DNA from: Candidatus Zixiibacteriota bacterium
GTDB lineage: Bacteria > Zixibacteria > MSB-5A5 > GN15 > FEB-12
Length of the DNA stretch: 6,114 bases
Direction of reading: 5' to 3'
NCBI GenBank assembly: GCA_023700785.1
Contig: JAMPYH010000172.1
Location: 1-6,114, forward strand
Position numbers and translations under genes: made by a program. A model generated the notes under the pieces. It saw nothing but the letters and a program-made list of their open reading frames with translations. It was not told the DNA's origin and made no database searches. Shown piece by piece: positions 1 to 5,514 of this stretch. How positions within the stretch are numbered: position 1 is the first letter of the stretch; each line of letters starts with the position of its first letter.

Positions 1-997
1 CAGGATTGCCGCTCGCGCCCAGGAGTGAGAACTGATCGATCCCGTCAAACATCCAGCCGCCCAATCCGAGCGCCTGCAACATCAACATCCCGGCATAACA
101 GGAGGTCGAACTCTCGGCGACCGTCTCGGTCAGGATATACTGCTCAAGAAAAGAGATCGGATACGGCGCGTTGGGATCGACCATATGTTTGTATTTCTCG
201 ATACCGGGGATCGGTTTGCCGTTGATATCATCGATCAGGCATTTCCCATTCTGCGTCAAGTATGCCAGCGCGGCGATCATATGCTGGGCGACATCGGCGA
301 TCGGAATGATCAACGTGCTTCCCGGTACATTCACGCACCAGGTGTTATGCGGTTCGAGATATGGTTCTTCAGCGGGAAGATACAGCCGCTTGTCGTCAAG
401 TTTCTTGATGCGCGACCTGTGCGCTTTCAACCAGCTTTCCAGATCGTACTCGCCGCCGGCAGACCTAGCGTCCACCGCCGCCATATCTCGCGTCGGCAGA
501 AAGTAGATGCCGTTGTCGTCAGTGAAGAAAAACTCGACCGTATGGAATCCGGCTGACGACGGGAATGTCCGCCCTCCCGCGGCGTTGGAATAATTGGAAA
601 GCTTCGGCGCGTATTTCTTCGCCCGGTAGTGCATGTAATGCCAGCCGTTGTTGCCACTGACCGCGGCAAGGACCAGCATCTGTTCAAGGTCCGAGAGCGG
701 CATTGGCGCGTGCTTGGATTTATACGCCAGCACGCCGTCCGGGATCTCGTTCCCCATCGCGAAGCGGCGCGCGCGTCTCCCGAGCAACGCCTCGATCAAC
801 GGGAAATTGACCGCCTGCTCCAGCCCTTTCGGCAGCGTTCCCATTTTGTCGAGCAGTACTTTCCCCCGCTCGGTGGTCTGCGCGGCGAGGGATGACATGC
901 CAAGACCCGACAGGACCGCGCCGGTGCCAACACAAAGGTGTCCAAGCATCCGTCGGCGCGAGACAGGCCACGTGGTGAATGTTCCATTCTGAGACAT
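1..997 (-). CDS. Tat-signal protein resembling the nitroreductase (FMN) fold, 3' end outside window
   Basis: The ATG at 997 opens a frame that runs without a stop for 332 codons and leaves the window at the left edge, so the C-terminus is missing. The start is supported by a strong Shine-Dalgarno (AAGGAGGA at 1001-1008). The N-terminus has a twin-arginine motif (SRRRML, residues 13-18), a hydrophobic stretch (about 19-38) and an Ala-rich possible cleavage site (SLAAQ, 36-40), so Tat export of a folded, possibly cofactor-bearing protein is likely. RRARRF (74-79), an IPDGVL segment, the PLSDLEQMLVLAAVSG helix (100-115) and, late in the chain, MLMLQALGLGGW (304-315) recall the arginine-rich N-terminal motif and the late LGLG helix of FMN nitroreductases. 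The family's usual PSxxNxQPW segment is not visible, so substrate and activity are unknown. It lies downstream of the barrel gene on the same strand but seems to have its own promoter. The family call is tentative; the gene and signal are firm. Confidence 0.6.
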   Translation of the reverse strand, partial: MSQNGTFTTWPVSRRRMLGHLCVGTGAVLSGLGMSSLAAQTTERGKVLLDKMGTLPKGLEQAVNFPLIEALLGRRARRFAMGNEIPDGVLAYKSKHAPMPLSDLEQMLVLAAVSGNNGWHYMHYRAKKYAPKLSNYSNAAGGRTFPSSAGFHTVEFFFTDDNGIYFLPTRDMAAVDARSAGGEYDLESWLKAHRSRIKKLDDKRLYLPAEEPYLEPHNTWCVNVPGSTLIIPIADVAQHMIAALAYLTQNGKCLIDDINGKPIPGIEKYKHMVDPNAPYPISFLEQYILTETVAESSTSCYAGMLMLQALGLGGWMFDGIDQFSLLGASGNP

Positions 998-1077
998 ACG
1001 TCCTCCTTGGTATGCGATATGTAGGATCTGATTGCTAAGCGCGCGATGTCAGTGCGAAGTTATCCCGGTATTGGCGG

Positions 1078-1106
1078 AATATAAAATGATGGACCGATGG
1101 AGACAA
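1078..1106 (-). promoter_or_regulatory. Candidate sigma70-type promoter of the Tat-signal gene
   Basis: On the minus strand, TTGTCT (1101-1106, 4 of 6 consensus bases) is separated by exactly 17 nt from TATATT (1078-1083, 5 of 6). Transcription would start near 1071, giving a leader of about 73 nt that ends in the strong Shine-Dalgarno. It lies in the only sizeable gap (998-1140) in the leftward gene run, where the next gene most needs a promoter. The rest of the gap shows no terminator hairpin with a T-run and no RNA gene. The assignment rests on motif matching only. Confidence 0.35.
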
Positions 1107-1140
1107 TGAAGAAACGGTTGGCAGAGGCGGCTTGAGGCTC

Positions 1141-2727
1141 TCAAAATAGCCAGTGACTCAGCCTGACACCTACATTGTATTGCAGCTGGTCAGTGTCCAC
1201 GTCATAGTCAGCCAACTTGCGACCATAACCGTCGATAGAACCTGATAGAGACAAAGCGGTAGGAACGGATATTCGGTACTGTAGGTTGGCCCTTACTGAA
1301 TAGTCGACCTCGTGTTGTTTTTCGTCCGCCGAAGGGGAATTGTTGTTATAGAGGCCGGGCGCGGTAAAAGCGCGGTATTCGGACCAGACTGTCAAGGAAG
1401 CGTAGGTCCGAGTGTCAATGACACAGGTCACTCCAAGCTGTGCGTTAACCCCATAATAATCGGAATACCTGGCCTCACGGTTCCCTAGCTGTCGCACTGC
1501 TTCAAAGTACGAGCGCATCTCAACAACGGAGTTGAATTGCCACCGGAGTGATATGGGATACGAGTACTCCCCCATCAGGAAGATGAACGGCATCTGCGTT
1601 GAATAGTGCTCGCTCGACGAGGAAGTATAGGAGCTTGATCCAGTGATCGTGTCGACGGTGCTCGCGCTGTCATTGTAGTAGATAATGTCCAACGAGTTGG
1701 CTCGGCCTCTCCTATCGTAAAGACTCCTGTCCAGATACCATTCTCCCCCAATGCCGACGCGAAGTCGGCTGCCGAACTCTCGACTGAACTTCGGGTAATA
1801 CGAAACGATGTCTTCGAGGAGAAATGGTCCAGTTGCGCCAAGGTCCTCGGTTATCCCTTGCTCCTTCAAGAACTCTAACACGGACCCAAGCTTTTCGATC
1901 CGAAAGATCCGGCTATCGATCTGATGCTCGTTCAAGAAACCGAAGAGAATGTCACAGATCGCTTGCATTTGTTCATACGTCGGTTCCTTCGCAACCAGTC
2001 CGTTTCGGTGCAGTTCGTCGACAAGCGCGAGTGCCACCGCGCCATACCGACCTTCGTACTTTCTTCCAATGCCCATTCCCAGGGATACAGTTCCACTTAT
2101 ACTTCGGTTGCGACCGTAACTTGATTCGTACTCGGAACTGTGACTCTCCACAATAGTGCCGTCGACAAACCGCCTCAGATCCTCCCTGTCGGTTTCTGCT
2201 GATCCGTCCAGTGACTGTCGCATCTGCAGATTCATACTTCCCCTAACCGATCCGAAGAAATCGCCACGAAGGTAGCTGAGAATGTCGGCGCGTGGAGTGA
2301 AATAGAGCGAGTACGAGCTGTACTCTGTTTGCGATTCCTCGGTGTAACTCGAATTATAGCCGTTCGATTGTGCTGTTGAGTACTCGTCATCCCGATCCTC
2401 CAGGGTAGCTTGAAAACCGCTGCTGATCACGATGCTTCGCAATGGTGTTTGAAATTTGTAATCTGTCGAGGCAAAAAAGTTGAATCTACCCGCGGAATAA
2501 TCATCCCTACTACGATTATAAGTAGAACCGGATCTGTCCTCATCGTTCGAGCCACTTAGAGACGCTCCGCCTTCAACCTTTAATCCCCAATCTTCGAACC
2601 TCTGTGGAATGTAGCTATCTACGCGAAACGTCTTTTGGTCCTGGGCTGAAACGAGTGAGGCTGCAATACTTGAGAGAATTATACTAAACGAAATGAGTTT
2701 GCGTGCCGCCCGGAGAAATGCTGTCAT
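1141..2727 (-). CDS. Secreted protein of 528 aa, probable outer-membrane beta-barrel
   Basis: I cannot assign it to a named family. The N-terminus is a clear Sec signal peptide (basic MTAFLRAARK, hydrophobic about 11-27, cleavage likely after VSA at 28). The mature chain has many alternating polar/hydrophobic stretches rich in Tyr, Ser, Arg and Phe, separated by Ser/Asp-rich turns, and it ends in SHWLF. A terminal Phe on an amphipathic strand is typical of proteins inserted by the BAM complex. Strand-like segments flank a helix-rich, more soluble insert (about 229-312: LALVDELHRNGL, YEQMQAICDILFGFL, VLEFLKEQGI). From memory, a GxGxGR-type strand followed by such an insert recurs in other uncharacterised outer-membrane proteins; here it is LGMGIGRKYEGRYG (216-229). 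A Ser-rich loop (SSSYTSSSSEHYS, 364-376) is probably surface exposed. The start is supported by AGGGGAG, 6 nt upstream of the ATG. Its base composition is lower in GC than its neighbours by eye. It could be a porin, adhesin-like barrel or assembly factor; function is unknown. Confidence 0.75.
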   Translation of the reverse strand: MTAFLRAARKLISFSIILSSIAASLVSAQDQKTFRVDSYIPQRFEDWGLKVEGGASLSGSNDEDRSGSTYNRSRDDYSAGRFNFFASTDYKFQTPLRSIVISSGFQATLEDRDDEYSTAQSNGYNSSYTEESQTEYSSYSLYFTPRADILSYLRGDFFGSVRGSMNLQMRQSLDGSAETDREDLRRFVDGTIVESHSSEYESSYGRNRSISGTVSLGMGIGRKYEGRYGAVALALVDELHRNGLVAKEPTYEQMQAICDILFGFLNEHQIDSRIFRIEKLGSVLEFLKEQGITEDLGATGPFLLEDIVSYYPKFSREFGSRLRVGIGGEWYLDRSLYDRRGRANSLDIIYYNDSASTVDTITGSSSYTSSSSEHYSTQMPFIFLMGEYSYPISLRWQFNSVVEMRSYFEAVRQLGNREARYSDYYGVNAQLGVTCVIDTRTYASLTVWSEYRAFTAPGLYNNNSPSADEKQHEVDYSVRANLQYRISVPTALSLSGSIDGYGRKLADYDVDTDQLQYNVGVRLSHWLF

Positions 2728-2742
2728 GAACGACTCCCCTGT

Positions 2743-2769
2743 GATAGGTTATTCTTAAGCTAACCTATC
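2743..2769. repeat. Perfect 9-bp inverted repeat upstream of the barrel gene
   Basis: GATAGGTTA (2743-2751) and TAACCTATC (2761-2769) are exact reverse complements around a 9-nt loop that itself contains the palindrome CTTAAG. The repeat sits between the kinase stop codon and the barrel gene, ending just two bases before that gene's Shine-Dalgarno, AGGGGAG (2734-2740). No T-run follows on either strand, so it does not look like an intrinsic terminator. A TTGACT -35-like hexamer lies upstream on the minus strand (2779-2784), but no good -10 follows at normal spacing. The repeat could be a repressor operator or an mRNA hairpin affecting ribosome access; the sequence does not distinguish them. 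Confidence 0.6.
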
Positions 2770-2795
2770 CCGTCAGCAAGTCAAGAGTGGAATGA

Positions 2796-3731
2796 TTACC
2801 CGATATTGACGCCGACCCGAACTTTGTAAGCGGTCTTAGCCAGCAGGGTCGCCTGACGGCGGCGGATCTCCGCTTCGGTCATCACAAAATCCGGCCCGAC
2901 GTGCTCGATCATGATCGACGAAGTACAGGACGCAAAACATCCAGATTTGCGCAGATCGCCCGTTTTCAGATATTCAAAAGTAAATCCGGCCATATAGGTA
3001 TCCCCCGCGCCGGTCGCGTCGATCAGGTCGATCTCGTACGGCGGAATATCGATGAACTGATTTCCGTCGTATATCACCGACCCAAGTTCCGCGAGCGTGA
3101 CTATCACGATCTTCGGCCCCCATGATCTCAGAATGCGAGCCGCTTCATACGGATTCTCACGGCAGTCGATCCCGGTCAGTACTTTGGCCTCCATCTCGTT
3201 CGGTTTGACAATATCAAACCGGCTGAACGCGGCCTCAATGCCGTCAGGTTTCCCGTGATGGATCCGCTTGTTCTCGTCCATGCCGCGAAGCAGACCTTGC
3301 GGGTCGAGGAAATAGAGCCCATCAAAGTTGTCGCGGATCGCGTGTACCATTTTAAGCGACACTTCTTTCAGGATCGGCCCTATCAATACCGCCTCGGAAC
3401 CAGCGTACAGCTTTGGATCGAGCGTCGGGATCGGCTCAGCGCGGCCCAACAGGTCCAGCGTCCGATTGCCAAACGCGTCGTAGTAGATCAGTGAAAACCC
3501 GCCGGTTTCTTTTGAAGGTGTCATTTCCGGCGTGATATGATATTTCCGCATATCAGCGATGAACTGCTCCCGCATATCGTCGCCGACCGCGCCGATCAGC
3601 TTTACGTCTTTGCCGAGCCTGGCTAATACCAGCGCGGCGTTGGTGGAACAGCCGGAGAGAATGCGCGTCTTGGTGTCAACGCGCGGCGTCTTGATGTAAT
3701 CATATACCGGATTGCCGATAGCCGTGATCAT
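2796..3731 (-). CDS. PfkB-family carbohydrate/polyol kinase (ribokinase fold)
   Basis: The 311-aa product is a normal length for this family, which transfers the ATP gamma-phosphate to a sugar, nucleoside or polyol hydroxyl in the cytoplasm. Visible family features, in order, are: the substrate-side segment SGCSTNAALVLARLG (26-40, matching the GGxxxNxAxxLxRLG pattern with the first glycines altered); GAVGDD (47-52); KPNEMEA (176-182); and the C-terminal signature DATGAGDTYMAGF (238-250), where D244 is the expected catalytic base and GAG forms the anion hole. The exact substrate cannot be read from these motifs; ribokinase-, adenosine kinase- and inositol kinase-like members share them. The ATG at 3731 has only a weak purine-rich ribosome site (GGAAAGAG). 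The gene starts 36 nt after the CDP-alcohol phosphatidyltransferase stop, so the two are probably cotranscribed. That pairing makes inositol or another lipid head-group polyol an attractive substrate, by inference. Confidence 0.9.
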   Translation of the reverse strand: MITAIGNPVYDYIKTPRVDTKTRILSGCSTNAALVLARLGKDVKLIGAVGDDMREQFIADMRKYHITPEMTPSKETGGFSLIYYDAFGNRTLDLLGRAEPIPTLDPKLYAGSEAVLIGPILKEVSLKMVHAIRDNFDGLYFLDPQGLLRGMDENKRIHHGKPDGIEAAFSRFDIVKPNEMEAKVLTGIDCRENPYEAARILRSWGPKIVIVTLAELGSVIYDGNQFIDIPPYEIDLIDATGAGDTYMAGFTFEYLKTGDLRKSGCFASCTSSIMIEHVGPDFVMTEAEIRRRQATLLAKTAYKVRVGVNIG

Positions 3732-3767
3732 GTTCTCTTTCCGAGGATAGGAGGTTGAACGAGCCGG

Positions 3768-4415
3768 TTATACTTCCTGCCGGTCGCCAAGGAGCTTGCG
3801 GGCGTAGATGAGTCGCTGCACCGACGTAATGGTCGAAGTCGCGCCAGCTATAATGAGGGCGAACTCAAGCCAGCCGCCGCGCGGCCAGGTCCCTTGCGGG
3901 AAATAGATCTCCATGACGGCGCCAAAGATGATCAGGATGAACTTCTCCAGCCGCCCCATGATCCCTACCGCGCAATTCTCGAGCTTGCCGATCGACTCCG
4001 CCGCCGCGCGAGTGTAGCTGGCGATAAGCATCCCGAAGAGCGCGAAGATCCCCCAGCCATGATGCACCGTGCCGGACATCGTAATACCGGCAAGGATGAA
4101 GAACTCGCCGTACCGATCCGAGACATGATCGAGGATGCCGCCGAAGACCGTCCCCATCTTCCCAGCTCTCGCGGTGGAACCGTCGAGCATATCGGTAAAC
4201 GAGGCCATCAGCATCCAGAAAACCCCCCACCCCATGCTTGCTTTCCAGAAATAGATGCCGGAAATGAGCGCGCAGACCAGCGAAACGCCCGTCAGGAAAT
4301 TGGGTGTTAAACCCATCCGGTAGCAGATCTTGCCTAAGACGAGCGAGGTCTCTTCATACCACTGACGTTTGCGCTGATTGATGGTCGGGACGGTATCCTG
4401 TTGGTGCGTCTTCAT
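3768..4415 (-). CDS. CDP-alcohol phosphatidyltransferase family membrane protein
   Basis: Members of this family move a phosphatidyl group from a CDP-activated lipid to an alcohol in the cytoplasmic membrane, releasing CMP. The signature D-x2-D-G-x2-A-R-x8-G-x3-D-x3-D is complete: with the ATG at 4415 (215 aa) it runs from D75 to D100 (D75, D78, G79, A82, R83, G92, D96, D100). These aspartates bind the metal ions and supply the base. Before it lie TPNFLTG (37-43), typical of the family, and hydrophobic segments (about 42-58 and 61-73); further membrane segments follow around 103-114, 121-133, 155-171 and 183-195. The family includes phosphatidylinositol-phosphate, phosphatidylglycerol-phosphate and related synthases; DRYGEF after the motif and the adjacent PfkB kinase make a phosphorylated polyol acceptor plausible but unproven. 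An in-frame GTG at 4433 would add six residues. I prefer the ATG because the candidate -10 box lies between the two and neither has a Shine-Dalgarno. Confidence 0.9.
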   Translation of the reverse strand: MKTHQQDTVPTINQRKRQWYEETSLVLGKICYRMGLTPNFLTGVSLVCALISGIYFWKASMGWGVFWMLMASFTDMLDGSTARAGKMGTVFGGILDHVSDRYGEFFILAGITMSGTVHHGWGIFALFGMLIASYTRAAAESIGKLENCAVGIMGRLEKFILIIFGAVMEIYFPQGTWPRGGWLEFALIIAGATSTITSVQRLIYARKLLGDRQEV

Positions 4416-4423
4416 GACCGGCC

Positions 4424-4452
4424 AATATGGCACGTTTCTCCGCCGGAGTCAA
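4424..4452 (-). promoter_or_regulatory. Candidate leaderless promoter of the phosphatidyltransferase-kinase unit
   Basis: On the minus strand TTGACT (4447-4452, 5 of 6 consensus) is followed after exactly 17 nt by CATATT (4424-4429, 4 of 6). Transcription would be expected to begin at about 4417, two bases before the ATG at 4415. No Shine-Dalgarno is visible before that ATG, as a leaderless mRNA would predict. The -10 region lies downstream of the alternative GTG (4433), which argues against that start. Confidence 0.5.
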
Positions 4453-4484
4453 CCGGTCTTGACGCGCCGGATTGAGCGGTTGAC
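4448..4484. repeat. Inverted repeat formed by two back-to-back -35 regions
   Basis: GTCAACCG (4448-4455) and CGGTTGAC (4477-4484) are exact reverse complements. Each contains the -35 element of one of the two divergent promoters, so the promoters face away from each other with about 27 bp between the -35 hexamers. The symmetry continues outward: both sides have ATATTGGCC at the -10 region. The 21 bp between the arms could hold a shared regulator site, though the repeat may simply reflect the paired -35 sequences. Confidence 0.55.
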
Positions 4485-4508
4485 AACCAGCCTGCCGCAC
4501 GGGATATT
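4480..4508 (+). promoter_or_regulatory. Candidate leaderless promoter of obg-dprA
   Basis: A perfect TTGACA (4480-4485) is followed after exactly 17 nt by GATATT (4503-4508, 4 of 6 consensus). The expected transcription start, about 4515, is one base before the obg ATG at 4516. No Shine-Dalgarno can be seen between the -10 box and that ATG. The Obg N-terminus at this ATG fits the family exactly, so the start is set by the protein independently of the promoter. Confidence 0.55.
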
Positions 4509-4515
4509 GGCCCGG

Positions 4516-5514
4516 ATGTTCATTGATTATGTTGAAATAGAAGTATTTGCCGGTGATGGCGGACATGGCTGTATCGCCTTTCGCCAGGAGAAATATATTC
4601 CCAAGGGGGGGCCGGATGGCGGCGATGGCGGACGCGGCGGCGATGTGATCGCTGTTGCCGACCCGAATCTCACCACCCTCCTTGACTACCGCTATCGCAA
4701 GATTTACAAAGCCGAGAAGGGTCGCTTTGGCGAAGGTGACCTTCGCACCGGGCGATCAGGAGGCCACACGCTTTTGCGCATTCCGGTCGGCACGGTGATC
4801 AAAGATCTCGATACCGGTGAAACGGTGGCGGACCTTGATACACCGGAGATGGAAGTGATCCTGGCCAAAGGGGGCAAGGGGGGCCATGGAAACGCGTTCT
4901 ACAAATCCGCGGTCAATCAGGCGCCGCGCAAAGCGCAGGACGGCGCGCCGGGGGAACATCGCCGACTCGCGCTGGAGCTAAAACTACTCGCCGATGTCGG
5001 CCTTGTCGGCCTGCCGAACGCCGGCAAATCGACCATTCTCGCGTCATTCTCGGCGGCACGCCCCAAGATCGCCGATTATCCCTTCACGACACTGGTGCCA
5101 AATCTCGGGATCGTCAAGATCCGCGAGTACAAATCATTCGTCATGGCGGATATCCCGGGATTGATCGAAGGCGCTTCGCAGGGAAAAGGGCTTGGCATCC
5201 AGTTTCTCAAACATATTCAGCGAACCCGCGTGCTGGTCTATGTGATTGACATTAATGAAAAAGATATTATCAAGACGCGTGAAGTATTGGAGGGAGAATT
5301 GGCCGCGTTTGATCCCGAACTAGTGCATCGACCTTCGCTGACTGTTATCTCCAAGATCGACACGTTGACCTCGGCAAAGGTAAAGGCAATTTCTAAAAAA
5401 CTGCCGGATGACTATACTTATCTGTCGGCGGTCTCGAAAGCGGGAGCCGATGATTTTCTTCATGCGATAGAGCGTACTCTTGACGAACAGCGAATTGAAA
5501 GAACGGATAACTGA
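4516..5514 (+). CDS. obg: GTPase Obg (CgtA), short form without C-terminal OCT domain
   Basis: Obg is a conserved cytoplasmic GTPase that binds the large ribosomal subunit during late assembly and links growth to nucleotide levels. The product is 332 aa. The N-terminal glycine-rich Obg fold (1 to about 158) has FAGDGGHGCIAFRQEKYIPK and repeated GGxGG turns (31-42). The G domain follows: P-loop GLPNAGKS (165-172), switch I DYPFTT (187-192), DIPG (212-215), SKID (279-282, where most GTPases have NKxD) and SAVSK (304-308). It ends soon after the G domain, so the optional OCT domain is absent. The start at 4516 gives the typical MFxDYVxIxVxAGDGG opening; an open frame extends back to 4378 but would run into the divergent gene. 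No Shine-Dalgarno is visible, and a promoter ends just upstream. It is probably cotranscribed with dprA, whose frame overlaps its 3' end. Confidence 0.96.
   Translation: MFIDYVEIEVFAGDGGHGCIAFRQEKYIPKGGPDGGDGGRGGDVIAVADPNLTTLLDYRYRKIYKAEKGRFGEGDLRTGRSGGHTLLRIPVGTVIKDLDTGETVADLDTPEMEVILAKGGKGGHGNAFYKSAVNQAPRKAQDGAPGEHRRLALELKLLADVGLVGLPNAGKSTILASFSAARPKIADYPFTTLVPNLGIVKIREYKSFVMADIPGLIEGASQGKGLGIQFLKHIQRTRVLVYVIDINEKDIIKTREVLEGELAAFDPELVHRPSLTVISKIDTLTSAKVKAISKKLPDDYTYLSAVSKAGADDFLHAIERTLDEQRIERTDN

Noticed and set aside
185..556. 123-codon plus-strand open frame, with other overlapping frames in 25-992
   Set aside because: They are antisense to the continuous Tat-signal gene, which has a strong ribosome site, a signal peptide and coherent motifs. 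None of the antisense frames shows a recognisable family.
1107..1140. Possible terminator hairpin just after the barrel gene
   Set aside because: GAGGC occurs twice here in the same orientation, not inverted, and no stem with a following T-run can be formed by eye.
2743..2769. Intrinsic terminator after the kinase gene
   Set aside because: The stem is AT-rich and no T-run follows it on either strand.
3894..4310. 138-codon plus-strand open frame
   Set aside because: It lies antisense to the phosphatidyltransferase signature region, is rich in charged residues with no recognisable domain, and is explained by GC-rich codon positions of the real gene.
4416..4433. GTG at 4433 as the start of the phosphatidyltransferase
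   Set aside because: It lacks a Shine-Dalgarno and lies upstream of the candidate -10 box, so the transcript would not contain it. The ATG at 4415 keeps all family motifs.
4459..4464. TTGACG as a third -35 element in the divergent region
   Set aside because: No acceptable -10 hexamer lies 16-18 nt downstream on the plus strand.
4378..4515. Upstream 46-codon extension of the obg frame starting at 4378
   Set aside because: It would run through the divergent promoter and into the opposite-strand phosphatidyltransferase gene, and the extra residues do not resemble Obg. The family N-terminus begins exactly at 4516.
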